From Ensifer adhaerens (GTDB lineage: Bacteria; Pseudomonadota; Alphaproteobacteria; Rhizobiales; Rhizobiaceae), in assembly GCF_020035535.1 (NCBI RefSeq), contig NZ_CP083349.1, positions 558,001 through 622,000 on the forward strand: a DNA stretch of 64,000 bases. The letters run 5' to 3'. Under the pieces are notes generated by a model. The model did not search any database. It was not told where the DNA came from and saw only the letters and a list, made by a program, of their open reading frames with translations. Made by a program: the position numbers and the translations under genes. Numbering within the stretch: the first letter of the stretch is position 1; each line of letters starts with the position of its first letter. This document shows, piece by piece, positions 35,383-44,288 of this stretch.

Positions 35383-36798
35383 ATGAACACCGATCTGATG
35401 AGCCTCTTCGATGCCGATGAGGCAACGATCCGCAAGGTTCTCTCGGAAACGCTCGCCGGTGCCGACGACGGCGAACTGTTCCTCGAACATGCCCAGGCGG
35501 AGGTGCTGTCCTTCGACAATGGCCGTCTCAAGGGCGGCAGCTTCAACACCGACCAGGGCTTCGGTCTTCGCGCCGTTGCCGGCGAGGCGGTCGGCTATGC
35601 CCATTCCGGCGAGCTTTCGCTGTCTGCGCTGCGCCGGGCCTCCGACGCCGTGGCACAGGTGACGCGCGGCTATGCCGGCTCCTATGCCGCCGCGCCGCAG
35701 CGCACCAACAAGAAGCTCTACGGCGATGAGAACCCGATCGGCGAACCGAGCTTCGAGGCGAAGGTTGCCCTGTTGCAGGAGATCGACGCCTATCTGCGCG
35801 CCAAGGACCCGAAGGTCCGCCAGGTCACCGCGTCGATCGCCGCCAGCTGGCAGGTCGTCGATATCCTGCGCGCCGACGGCCATCGTGTGCACGACGTCAG
35901 GCCGATGACGCGCATCAACATCTCGGTCGTAACCGGCGATGGCGATCGCCAGGAAAGCGGCTCATTCGGCACCGGCGGGCGCCGTGGTTTCGGCGATTTC
36001 GTCACCGAGGAGAACTGGAAGATGGGCGCCGACGAGGCGCTGCGCCAGGCACTGGTCAATCTCGAAGCGATAGATGCGCCGGCCGGTACCATGGACGTGG
36101 TGCTCGCCTCCGGCTGGCCGGGCGTCATGCTGCATGAAGCGGTCGGCCATGGCCTCGAAGGTGACTTCAACCGCAAGAAGACTTCGGCCTTTGCCGGCCT
36201 TTTGGGCGAGCAGGTCGCTGCCAAGGGCGTCACCGTCGTCGACGACGGCACCATCGAGGCGCGCCGCGGTTCGATCTCGATCGACGACGAGGGCACGCCG
36301 TCGGGCTACAACGTGCTGATTGAGGACGGCAAGCTCGTCGGCTACATGCAGGACCGACAGAACGCCCGATTGATGGGCATGCAGCCCACCGGCAACGGCC
36401 GTCGCCAGGGCTACGCCCATGTGCCGATGCCGCGCATGACCAACACCTACATGCTCTCGGGCGACAGGACGCCGGACGAAATCATCGCCTCGGTGAAAAA
36501 GGGCATCTATGCCGTTTCCTTCGGCGGTGGCCAGGTGGACATCACCTCCGGCAAGTTCGTGTTCGGCTGCACCGAGGCCTATCTGATCGAAAACGGCAAG
36601 ATCGGCGCGCCGGTCAAGGGCGCCATGCTGATCGGTAATGGCCCGGATGCGATGAAGCGGGTGACCATGGTCGGCAACGACACCAAGCTCGACACCGGCA
36701 TCGGCAATTGCGGCAAGGCCGGCCAGTGGGTGCCGGTTGGCGTCGGCCAGCCGCACCTGCGTATGGACCAGGTCACGGTCGGCGGCACGCAGGCGTAG
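35383..36798 (+). CDS. tldD: Metalloprotease TldD
   Basis: A 471-residue TldD/PmbA-family protein. The zinc motif HEAVGHGLEGD (HExxxH) lies at about residue 251. Other conserved parts: QGFGLRAV, DGGTIEARRGS-type DDGTIEARRGS, PSGYNVLIEDG, MTNTYMLSGD and FGCTEAYLIENGKIGAPVKGA. TldD acts with PmbA/TldE as a heterodimeric peptidase that unfolds and cleaves small peptides. In several rhizobia tldD sits beside coxB, while here the cox cluster is 14 kb away. The ATG has AGCGCAGCAC upstream, a weak site. A strong hairpin follows the gene. Confidence 0.96.
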   Translation: MNTDLMSLFDADEATIRKVLSETLAGADDGELFLEHAQAEVLSFDNGRLKGGSFNTDQGFGLRAVAGEAVGYAHSGELSLSALRRASDAVAQVTRGYAGSYAAAPQRTNKKLYGDENPIGEPSFEAKVALLQEIDAYLRAKDPKVRQVTASIAASWQVVDILRADGHRVHDVRPMTRINISVVTGDGDRQESGSFGTGGRRGFGDFVTEENWKMGADEALRQALVNLEAIDAPAGTMDVVLASGWPGVMLHEAVGHGLEGDFNRKKTSAFAGLLGEQVAAKGVTVVDDGTIEARRGSISIDDEGTPSGYNVLIEDGKLVGYMQDRQNARLMGMQPTGNGRRQGYAHVPMPRMTNTYMLSGDRTPDEIIASVKKGIYAVSFGGGQVDITSGKFVFGCTEAYLIENGKIGAPVKGAMLIGNGPDAMKRVTMVGNDTKLDTGIGNCGKAGQWVPVGVGQPHLRMDQVTVGGTQA

Positions 36799-36828
36799 CT
36801 TCGAGCGGGCTTGGCTTCAGAAACAGCC

Positions 36829-36858
36829 GACAGTTCCGCCGCCTTGGGCGGAACTGTC
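36829..36858. terminator. Hairpin between convergent tldD and carboxypeptidase genes
   Basis: GACAGTTCCGCC at 36829-36840 pairs perfectly with GGCGGAACTGTC at 36847-36858, loop of six. It lies between two convergent stop codons. Confidence 0.75.
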
Positions 36859-36876
36859 TAAATCGCGCCGCCGCCG

Positions 36877-38154
36877 TCAGCCGCGCGACGGCAGCATCAT
36901 GCAATCATAGGAACGCTGCTTGAGCGCATCGCAGGCGGCCGCTGCTGCGTCCCGGCTCGAAAAGCCGACGAAGCGGGCGCGGTACACCGCATTGGCGCCC
37001 TTGCCGACAGCTTCCGTGTAGGGTGTGGCCCCTGCGAGCGGCGCACCGGCTTCCGAACGTGCCTGGGCGAGCAGCATGCGCGCGGCCTCCGCTGACGGTG
37101 CCGCTGAAATCTGGATCTGCCAGCCGCCGGTCGTAGCCGGAACCGCGGCCGTCGTTTCGATCTCGGCAACCTCGGTCGGGCGTTCCGCAGGGATGGCGGT
37201 CGTGGCGGTGGCCGCAATCAGGGCAGCAACGGAATCCTGCTTCGCCCTCTGCGGCGCGGTGTAGGGCATCGGAACGTCCGATGTGCTGGCCGCTGCAACC
37301 TCGACCGGCGCTTCAACCACTTTGCCACCGCGCGCCGACGCCACGAGCTGCCTGCCGCCCTTGGCCGCCTTGCCGACATGGCGATCGAGAAGTGCGGCCA
37401 TCTTGGCATCGCGGCTGCGCGCCGTCTTGCCGCCGAGCACGACGCCGACCACCCGGCGATTGCCATCCTTGACGGCGCTGACGAGATTGAAGCCGGAGGC
37501 GTTCGTATAGCCGGTCTTGATGCCGTCCATGCCCTCGTAGCGATACATCAGATTGTTGTGGCCACGGACCTTGCGGCCGCGGAAATTGAAGCTCTCGGTC
37601 GCAAAGAGCTGATACTCGCGCGGGAAGTCGCGCATCAGCGCGACAGCGAGCGTCGACATTTCGCGCGCCGTCGTCACCTGCTTGCTCGCCGGCAGGCCCG
37701 AGGCATTGATGAACATGGTCTTGCTCATGCCGAGTTGACGCGCCTTGGCTGTCATCATTCGGGCGAAATTCGCTTCCGAGCCTCCGAGCTTTTCTGCCAT
37801 GGCTGCCGCCGCGTCGTTGCCCGAGCGCACGATCATCCCCATCACCGCTTCGCGGACCGTGATCGTCATGCCCGACTTGAGGCCGAGGCGCATTGGCGGT
37901 TTTGCTGCCGCCGCCTTCGACACCTTGATCTTGCTGTCCCAGGAGAGTTCGCCGCGCTTGAGTGCCTCGAAGGCCATATAGATGGTCATCATCTTGGTCA
38001 GTGAAGCCGGGTGATTGAGGACGTCAGGGTTTTCTGCCGAGAGAACCTTGCCGGTGCGTGCGTCGAGAACCAGGGAGGCGGTTCCGGCGATGGCGGTTGC
38101 AGACCCAAGGGCGAGAGCAAAGGTCGCCAGCAGGAGGCAGCGCAAGGTTTTCAT
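36877..38154 (-). CDS. D-alanyl-D-alanine carboxypeptidase (S11/PBP5 family) with C-terminal SPOR domain
   Basis: A 425-residue envelope enzyme. ATG 38154 is preceded by GGGGA; signal peptide MKTLRCLLLATFALALGSATAIA. Penicillin-binding motifs are complete: SLTK with the nucleophilic Ser, SGN (VRSGNDAA) and KTG (GIKTGYT). After about residue 255 comes an Ala/Pro/Thr-rich linker, and the last about 75 residues (GGWQIQISAAPSAEAARMLL, YRARFVGFSSRDAAAAACDALK) form a SPOR domain that binds denuded peptidoglycan at division sites. The enzyme trims the pentapeptide D-Ala. The SPOR fusion suggests septal localisation. Confidence 0.94.
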   Translation of the reverse strand: MKTLRCLLLATFALALGSATAIAGTASLVLDARTGKVLSAENPDVLNHPASLTKMMTIYMAFEALKRGELSWDSKIKVSKAAAAKPPMRLGLKSGMTITVREAVMGMIVRSGNDAAAAMAEKLGGSEANFARMMTAKARQLGMSKTMFINASGLPASKQVTTAREMSTLAVALMRDFPREYQLFATESFNFRGRKVRGHNNLMYRYEGMDGIKTGYTNASGFNLVSAVKDGNRRVVGVVLGGKTARSRDAKMAALLDRHVGKAAKGGRQLVASARGGKVVEAPVEVAAASTSDVPMPYTAPQRAKQDSVAALIAATATTAIPAERPTEVAEIETTAAVPATTGGWQIQISAAPSAEAARMLLAQARSEAGAPLAGATPYTEAVGKGANAVYRARFVGFSSRDAAAAACDALKQRSYDCMMLPSRG

Positions 38155-38355
38155 GTTGGTCCCCGTCAAAGAGCGCCTTTGGACAGGCGCGATGCTGTTT
38201 CGTTTTGTGACAAGATCCGTGGCTTTGCTGCAACTTTACGGCGGAATGTAACATTTCTACGCTGTTTTCCGGGTTGTGGTAAATGGCTGATGAACATCCT
38301 TCCGTTCAACAAGGTTTAACGCCCTCGCCGTTAACCTTCCAGCCTCTACGCCCGG

Positions 38356-39429
38356 ATGGGAGCGTACGAGGCAGCTTGGGGACCGAACATCAGGAACACG
38401 ATCAGAACAGTTGTTCGCCGCGCCGCGATCGCCGGCGGTCTGGAGGTTGCCGGAGGGCTGAGTCGCGCCGGGCTGATGGCTGGCGCACGCGGGCAGGGTG
38501 CGATCTTCACGCTGCACCATGTCCGGCCGAAACTGGGCCGCGCCTTCGATCCGAATGCCCATCTGGAGATCACGCCGGAATTCCTCGATGCGGCCTTGGC
38601 CACACTGACGCATGATGGCTACCGCTTCGTCGCGCTCGACCAGTTGCCGGCGGCCCTGGAGGCGGGAGGCGCACCGATCGCCTGTTTCACTCTCGATGAC
38701 GGCTATCGGAACAATCTGGAACACGCTCTGCCGGTGTTCGTACGCCATCACGCGCCCTTCACTGTCTTCGTCACCGGCGGGTTCGTTGATCGCACTCACA
38801 CGCTCTGGTGGGAAACGCTCGCCGACATACTGGCGACGAACGAGGCGCTGCGCTTCGACTTCGGCCGCGGCGCCGAGACGCTGCCGACGCAGGCGGCTGC
38901 GGAAAAGCAGGTCGCCTTTAGTCGCGTCGCGGCCTTCATTCATGGCCGCGATGAAGCGGCGGCGATTGCTTCACTCAATGCTGCAGCGATCGCGCATGGT
39001 GTCGATCCGCTGGCGATCACCGAGCGATTGACTTTGGATCAGGCAGGGTTGCGGCAGTTGATCGAAAGCCCGCTGGCAGGCCTCGGCGCGCACACGATCA
39101 GCCATCGTTCTGTTGCGCGCCTCAGCGGCGAAGACGCAAGGAGAGAGATCTCCCAGTCGGCGGAGCGCGTTGAGGCGATTGCCGGCCGCCGGCCGACGAC
39201 CTTCGCCTATCCCTATGGCGATGCACCCGCGGTGTCGGCGCGCGATCATCGCATCGTCGCCGATCTCGGTTTTGCCCTCGCGGTCACCACCCAGCCCGGC
39301 ACGCTTGTGGAACGAGCACGCTCCCGCCTTCATGCGCTGCCACGCATCTCTCTGAACGGCCATTTCCAGCAGGCACGTTACGTGTCGGCACTGGCCTCGG
39401 GCGTCCCTTTCCGGCTGACGAAGGGATAG
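38356..39429 (+). CDS. Polysaccharide deacetylase family protein (NodB homology)
   Basis: A 357-residue protein with a carbohydrate esterase 4 domain. The metal-binding block is CFTLDDGYRNN (TLDDGY), the second HTISHRS (H-x3-H) and FAYPYGD the later motif. The family removes N-acetyl groups from chitin oligomers, peptidoglycan or exopolysaccharides; the substrate here is unknown. The N-terminus (NTIRTVVRRAAIAGG) has no clear signal peptide. The start has no strong ribosome-binding site. An interrupted palindrome GGTTTAACG/CGTTAACC lies about 20-43 bases upstream. It diverges from the D,D-carboxypeptidase gene, compatible with a cell-envelope role. Confidence 0.85.
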   Translation: MGAYEAAWGPNIRNTIRTVVRRAAIAGGLEVAGGLSRAGLMAGARGQGAIFTLHHVRPKLGRAFDPNAHLEITPEFLDAALATLTHDGYRFVALDQLPAALEAGGAPIACFTLDDGYRNNLEHALPVFVRHHAPFTVFVTGGFVDRTHTLWWETLADILATNEALRFDFGRGAETLPTQAAAEKQVAFSRVAAFIHGRDEAAAIASLNAAAIAHGVDPLAITERLTLDQAGLRQLIESPLAGLGAHTISHRSVARLSGEDARREISQSAERVEAIAGRRPTTFAYPYGDAPAVSARDHRIVADLGFALAVTTQPGTLVERARSRLHALPRISLNGHFQQARYVSALASGVPFRLTKG

Positions 39430-39448
39430 GGCGCCGAGGCCTAGCGCC

Positions 39449-40069
39449 TCAGGGGTACATGCGCACCTTTTCCCATCCGCCTTCAGGTGTCGCCCGACGG
39501 AACTCCATCCGGTCATGCAGCCGGAACGGACGGTCGTGCCAGAACTCGATCGAGGTCGGGAGGATACGGAAACCCGACCAGTGGCTCGGACGCGGGATCT
39601 CGCCGAGTGCGTGGCGGGCCGTGTACTCGGCGACGGCCTTTTCGAGAGCGAATCGGCCCTCGAGTGGGCGCGACTGCTTCGAGGCCCAGGCACCGATGCG
39701 GCTGCCGCGCGGGCGGCTCTTGAAATACTCGTCCGCCTCTTCGTCGGTTACGATCTCGACCGGTCCGCGCACACGCACCTGCCGCCGGAGCGATTTCCAG
39801 TGGAAGCACATCGCCGCCTTGCGGGCGCCAAGGATTTCCTGGCCCTTCTGGCTTTCGAAATTCGTGTAGAAAACGAAGCCGCGTTCGTCGAAGCCCTTGA
39901 GCAGCACCATGCGGACATTCGGCAGTCCGTCGCTGTCGACCGTGGCAAGTGCAACGGCATTAGGGTCGTTGATCTCGCTGCCTTCCGCGTCCTTCAGCCA
40001 TGCGCCAAACAGGGAAAAGGGCTCATTTGATTCGGTGAAGTCACCGCTTGTTAACTCATTCGCCGCCAT
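39449..40069 (-). CDS. pdxH: Pyridoxamine 5'-phosphate oxidase
   Basis: A 206-residue flavoprotein from ATG 40069. Motifs: [34 protein letters not shown] with FMN contacts, [44 protein letters not shown], and the C-terminal end [15 protein letters not shown] and WEKVRMYP. It oxidises pyridoxine/pyridoxamine 5'-phosphate to PLP. The frame extends to 40279, but the protein conserved in the family starts here. Divergent from the lipoprotein gene. Confidence 0.95.
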   Translation of the reverse strand: MAANELTSGDFTESNEPFSLFGAWLKDAEGSEINDPNAVALATVDSDGLPNVRMVLLKGFDERGFVFYTNFESQKGQEILGARKAAMCFHWKSLRRQVRVRGPVEIVTDEEADEYFKSRPRGSRIGAWASKQSRPLEGRFALEKAVAEYTARHALGEIPRPSHWSGFRILPTSIEFWHDRPFRLHDRMEFRRATPEGGWEKVRMYP

Positions 40070-40209
40070 TATTGCGTTCCAATGCCGTGATGTCTGGCGC
40101 GGAAATACTTCGGGATGAACCCGACCGGTGTTTCCGCATCGAAAATGTCGGAGCCTGTATGTTGACCACTCGAGCAACGTGCGGCTCCAGCGAGTCTGAC
40201 AGGATTGCC

Positions 40210-40662
40210 GTGCAAGACATAGCAAAGTGGATCGACGCCAAGAAGGGGTTTTCCTTCGCCTTGCTGCGTAGCGCGGCAATTTGCCTGCCGGTCCTGGCGC
40301 TTTCCGGCTGCATGGGCGCGAGTCTCGATCTCTTTGGCAGTGGTGTCGACCGCACCGTCTCGACCGGCACCGTTCCTCTCGCCAAAACCTCCGATGGTCT
40401 CTCCGATGCGGTCATGGTCCGCAATGCCGTAACTTCGGCCGAACTCGGCAGCGGCTCGATCAATCCGATCCCCTGGGCCAACGCGACTTCGGGCAGTGCC
40501 GGTGTCATCAGCAGCATTCAGGAAGACCGTGCGAGCGGCATGCTCTGCCGCCGGTTCACCACGACACGCCATTCCTACGAGGGCATTGCAAAGTTCGATG
40601 GCAACACCTGCCAGGGCGGAGATGGCGCCTGGTATCTGACCAGCTTCGGCCCGCGCGCCTGA
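40210..40662 (+). CDS. RT0821/Lpp0805-like surface lipoprotein
   Basis: A 150-residue protein if started at GTG 40210, with AGGA five bases before it; ATG 40159 is an alternative. After a basic N-terminus there is a hydrophobic run [17 protein letters not shown], ending in a lipobox, so the Cys should be lipidated. The C-terminal part [17 protein letters not shown] and [17 protein letters not shown] matches the RT0821/Lpp0805 surface-antigen type, with two cysteines likely paired. The function is not known; it is predicted in the outer membrane or periplasm. The next gene (DnaJ-like) is 208 bp downstream. Confidence 0.75.
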   Translation: MQDIAKWIDAKKGFSFALLRSAAICLPVLALSGCMGASLDLFGSGVDRTVSTGTVPLAKTSDGLSDAVMVRNAVTSAELGSGSINPIPWANATSGSAGVISSIQEDRASGMLCRRFTTTRHSYEGIAKFDGNTCQGGDGAWYLTSFGPRA

Positions 40663-40870
40663 AGCGGGGTTTGGAAATCGGCGATTAACCACAAATCCCT
40701 AAAAGTGCGCGTGATCGCCCGCAGATCTCATTCCGGCGCCGCGCGCACGGTCGCGGCTAACCACTATTTAGCAAGTTCTTTGGATCATCGGTGCTCAGTG
40801 GACGGGCGACAATGACGCCTTCAATCGGGGCATAAGGCGGGCGTCAGGGAGAGGCCGCCGATCAGAGAAG

Positions 40871-41977
40871 ATGGTAGAAGCCATGCGTGATCCCTATGCG
40901 ATCCTCGGTGTCCGGCGCAATGCCGGGCTGGACGAAATCAAGGCGGCCTGGCGTTCGCTGGCAAAGGCCGTGCATCCTGACCACAACCAGGACGACCCGA
41001 CCGCCGCTGAGCGCTTTGCCGAGGCGGGCAAGGCCTACGAGCTTCTGCGCGATCCGAAGCTTAGAAGCCGCTACGACTATGCGCGCCGCGAGGCCGAGCT
41101 TCGTCGCATGGAGGCGATGAAGGCGAAGATGCGCGGCAATGCGCAAGAGGAGGCGCCTGTCGATGCGGAGACGGCCGAAGACGCCATCTCGCAGATATTT
41201 GGCGCCGAGGCGCGTGCCAGGTCGGCCCGGCCATCGCCGAAGCCGGCGTCGAACCCATCGCCCAAGCCCGCGCCGAAACCGGCAGCCGCAAAGGAACCGG
41301 AACGGCCGGCTCAAGCTGCCGACGCAAAGCCGGAACCTGTGGCCGAAGCACAGCAGGAAGCTACCGCCAGGACGGAAACGCCGCTGATGCAGCGCGCCGC
41401 GGCGCCCGCAGCCGAACTCGTGGCAGCCATCGTCCGGCGCATCCGGGGTCGCGCGGCAAAAACTGCAGAGAAGGTGCCTGATCTTGCCGTCGATCTCACT
41501 GTCAGCATCGAGGATCTGATCAATCGCCAGCGCTTGACGATCGAGCTTCCGGATGGCGAGAGTCTGAAGGTTCAAGTTCCACCGGGTGCCGTCGACGGAC
41601 AGACCATTCGCCTTGCGGAACAGGGCTATCGCGTCACCGGCATGAGCCGCGGCGATGTCGTCGTCACGCTCCGGGTCGATCAGGGCGGCGCCTTCCGCAC
41701 CCGCGGCCTCGATCTGTTGACGACCCTGCCGATTGATCTGCAGGGCGCTGTCCTCGGCTGCGAAGAGCGCCTCGAAACGCCGGTGGGCCCGGTCAACGTC
41801 GTCGTGCCGGCCTGGTCCGGATCCGACAAGGTCATCCGCCTCACCGGCCAGGGCCTGCCTGGAACCTACGGTACCCACGGCGATCTCCTGGTGGAGTTGC
41901 GGCTGGTCCTGAAAGACGCGCCGGATGAGAAAGTGACCGATCTGATGAAGTCGCAGCGCGACGGACTCTATCTGTGA
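40871..41977 (+). CDS. DnaJ-family (class II, CbpA-like) co-chaperone
   Basis: A 368-residue protein. An N-terminal J domain (residues about 6-72) has YAILGVRRNAGLDEIKAAW and the HPD tripeptide at 35-37 needed to stimulate DnaK. A Pro/Ala/Lys-rich low-complexity linker (about 110-180) follows. The C-terminal DnaJ_C domain (about 185-365) has LTVSIEDLINRQRLTIELPDGE and RTRGLDLLTTLPIDLQGAVLGCEE. There is no Cys-rich zinc finger, so it is class II. ATG 40871 or 40883 could be the start; neither has a strong ribosome-binding site. Confidence 0.92.
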   Translation: MVEAMRDPYAILGVRRNAGLDEIKAAWRSLAKAVHPDHNQDDPTAAERFAEAGKAYELLRDPKLRSRYDYARREAELRRMEAMKAKMRGNAQEEAPVDAETAEDAISQIFGAEARARSARPSPKPASNPSPKPAPKPAAAKEPERPAQAADAKPEPVAEAQQEATARTETPLMQRAAAPAAELVAAIVRRIRGRAAKTAEKVPDLAVDLTVSIEDLINRQRLTIELPDGESLKVQVPPGAVDGQTIRLAEQGYRVTGMSRGDVVVTLRVDQGGAFRTRGLDLLTTLPIDLQGAVLGCEERLETPVGPVNVVVPAWSGSDKVIRLTGQGLPGTYGTHGDLLVELRLVLKDAPDEKVTDLMKSQRDGLYL

Positions 41978-42186
41978 CGGTCTATTTGTGACAGTTCGCT
42001 GACACTTTGAACCAATATTACGGGGACTAACAGTTCCTGATCTCAGGCGCGCTTGAACCACCCCTGCCACTATGCCATAGGCAATTCTCGACAATCTGCC
42101 GCACCCGTTCCGGTGGGGTGTCTATGACATTTGTGAACTTTGGCACCGGCGCCGGCCGTTGCTGGAAATAGTATTGGGGACTTACC

Positions 42187-43005
42187 ATGGCTCAGGCATC
42201 CGGTCTGATGAAGGGCAAGCGCGGCGTCATCATGGGCGTTGCAAACAACCGTTCCATCGCATGGGGCATTGCCAAGGCCATCCACGCGCAGGGTGGTGAA
42301 GTCGCGTTGACCTATCAGGGCGATGCGCTGAAGAAGCGCGTCGAGCCGCTGCTCGCCGAAATCGACGGCTTCATGGCCGGCCATTGCGACGTCAGCGACG
42401 AAGCCAGCATTGATGCCGTCTTCGATACGCTCGAAAAGCACTGGGGCAAGATCGACTTCGTCGTGCACGCCATCGGTTTCTCCGACAAGGACGAACTTAC
42501 CGGCCGCTACGTCGATACTTCTCCCGACAACTTCGCCAAGACGATGCAGATCTCGGTCTACTCGTTCACCTCGGTTGCCCGTCGCGCTGAAAAGCTGATG
42601 ACCGATGGTGGCTCGATGCTGACCCTGACCTACTACGGCGCCGAAAAGGTCATGCCGAACTACAACGTCATGGGTGTCGCCAAGGCTGCGCTCGAAGCCA
42701 GCGTGAAGTACCTCGCGGTCGACCTCGGCCCGAAGAACATCCGCGTCAATGCGATTTCCGCCGGCCCGATCAAGACGCTCGCTGCCTCCGGCATCGGCGA
42801 CTTCCGCTATATCCTCAAGTGGAACGAGTACAACGCACCGCTGCGCCGTACCGTGACGATCGAGGAAGTCGGCGACGTCGGCCTCTACATGCTCTCGGAC
42901 CTGTCGCGTTCGGTAACCGGTGAAGTCCACCACGCCGACAGCGGCTACCATGTCGTCGGCATGAAGGCTGTGGACGCGCCCGATATCTCCGTCATCAAGG
43001 ACTGA
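42187..43005 (+). CDS. fabI: Enoyl-[acyl-carrier-protein] reductase FabI
   Basis: A 272-residue short-chain dehydrogenase. The NADH-binding GVANNRSIAWGIAKA, VHAIGFSDKDEL, the catalytic Tyr-x6-Tyr-x6-x-Lys region (TYYGAEKVMPNYNVMGVAKAA) and RVNAISAGPIKTLAASGIGDF are typical of FabI. It performs the last step of each fatty-acid elongation cycle in the cytoplasm and is the triclosan target. The 209-bp upstream region holds an 11-base palindrome TGCCATAGGCA (about 42073-42083) of unknown role. The histidine phosphatase gene follows after 47 bases. Confidence 0.96.
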   Translation: MAQASGLMKGKRGVIMGVANNRSIAWGIAKAIHAQGGEVALTYQGDALKKRVEPLLAEIDGFMAGHCDVSDEASIDAVFDTLEKHWGKIDFVVHAIGFSDKDELTGRYVDTSPDNFAKTMQISVYSFTSVARRAEKLMTDGGSMLTLTYYGAEKVMPNYNVMGVAKAALEASVKYLAVDLGPKNIRVNAISAGPIKTLAASGIGDFRYILKWNEYNAPLRRTVTIEEVGDVGLYMLSDLSRSVTGEVHHADSGYHVVGMKAVDAPDISVIKD

Positions 43006-43052
43006 TCGAACCTCCGCTACCGGTTCGACGGCCTGCTGCCCGGAGGCATGTT

Positions 43053-43637
43053 GTGCTGATCTATGTGATCCGTCACGGACAGACCGACTGGAATGCCGAA
43101 AGCCGGCTCCAGGGGCAGAAGGACATCCCGCTCAATGATTTCGGTCGCCAGCAGGCGACCGGCAACGGTGTTGCGCTCGCCGGCATTCTCGGCGCCGACG
43201 CCGCACATTTCGATTTCGTCGCAAGCCCGCTTGGCCGCACGCGCGAGACCATGGAGCGCTTGCGGCTGGCGATGGGGCTCGAACCCACCGCCTACCGGAC
43301 CGACGAACGGCTGAAGGAGGTTTCCTTCGGCGACTGGGAAGGACACACGCTTCCCGAGCTCAAACGCTCGGCGCCGCAAAGGATCGCCGAACGGCGCGCG
43401 GTGAAATGGGACTTTATCCCGCCGGGACCTGATGCCGAGAGTTACGAGATCCTGTCCTGGCGTGTTGCAGCCTGGCTGAAGGACGTAGCGAAGCCGACCG
43501 TCTGCGTCAGCCACGGCGGCGTCATCCGATCGCTATTCAAGCTGTTTGGAGAGATGGAGGCTGAGGAGGCGGCGTCTGCGGCGATCCCGCAGGATCGCCT
43601 TCTGCGCATTTCAGGCCGCACTATCGGCTGGATCTGA
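43053..43637 (+). CDS. Histidine phosphatase (phosphoglycerate-mutase-like) family protein
   Basis: A 194-residue protein starting at GTG 43053, with GGAGG six bases upstream. The catalytic RHGQTDWNAESRLQGQ holds the phosphorylated His; RTRETMERL, DERLKEVSFGDWEGHT and CVSHGGVIRSL with the second His complete the active site. Substrate unknown; such proteins include cofactor-dependent mutases and small-molecule phosphatases. Probably co-transcribed with fabI. Confidence 0.92.
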   Translation: MLIYVIRHGQTDWNAESRLQGQKDIPLNDFGRQQATGNGVALAGILGADAAHFDFVASPLGRTRETMERLRLAMGLEPTAYRTDERLKEVSFGDWEGHTLPELKRSAPQRIAERRAVKWDFIPPGPDAESYEILSWRVAAWLKDVAKPTVCVSHGGVIRSLFKLFGEMEAEEAASAAIPQDRLLRISGRTIGWI

Positions 43638-43663
43638 CGGCCGAAAATAAAACCCGCCCCAAA

Positions 43664-43707
43664 GCAATGCCAGGAAAAGTTTGAAACGCCTTTCTGTTCG
43701 GCATTGC
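43664..43707. repeat. About 44-bp palindromic intergenic repeat, copy D
   Basis: Arms GCAATGCC and GGCATTGC: compared with copy B, both arms changed at the same paired position (T to G on the left, A to C on the right), keeping the stem intact. It lies between two convergent genes. Confidence 0.8.
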
Positions 43708-43732
43708 GCAATCCGAAGGGCGGACCGCTTAT

Positions 43733-43993
43733 TTACTGTACGATTTCGAGGTCGTTGATGACCCGCTTGCCATCGACTTCGGTGTAGAAGACCAGAACCT
43801 TCACGCCCGCCTTCAAGCCTTCGAAGTTGAATTCTTCGGGTGCCTGGTAGCTCTTGCCGTCATCGAGCTGGAGGCTGAGGCGTTCGGTGTCGACACCCGT
43901 AATGGTAGCTTCCACGTCGGCGCTTTCCGCAAGAGCGGACAATGGCGAAAGCAAGCCGGCGGTGGCCATGAGCGCGGCAATGACAAAACGCAT
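43733..43993 (-). CDS. DUF1344 exported protein
   Basis: An 86-residue protein. MRFVIAALMATAGLLSPLSALA is a signal peptide. The mature part EATITGVDTERLSLQLDDGKSY followed by APEEFNFEGLKAGVKVLVFY is the DUF1344 core, a small beta-rich domain. Start at ATG 43993 with GAGGG about eight bases before; the longer frame to 44038 has no support. Probable periplasmic protein of unknown role. Confidence 0.85.
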   Translation of the reverse strand: MRFVIAALMATAGLLSPLSALAESADVEATITGVDTERLSLQLDDGKSYQAPEEFNFEGLKAGVKVLVFYTEVDGKRVINDLEIVQ

Positions 43994-44288
43994 CTTTCTT
44001 GCCCTCTTCAACGATTCTGCGAACATTCTTGTCATCACCCTTGGCCCCCGATTGTGGCAAAAATTGCCTTGTAACTTGGCTTTTGGCCGTCAGGCCCCGG
44101 TTTTTTGGTGACCTGTCCGACGCCGAAAGACTGGACGGCGACATCGTTTTTTTCAAGCGGGGGTACGCCGAAGTGCGGGACGCGGAATGGCGATTTCCCC
44201 ATGAATCATAGTGTTTTCCAAGGATTTGTGACGAAAGCCAATCTTAAGACTCGCTCGCTACCTTTGGTTGGGGATCGAGGGGAAAAGA

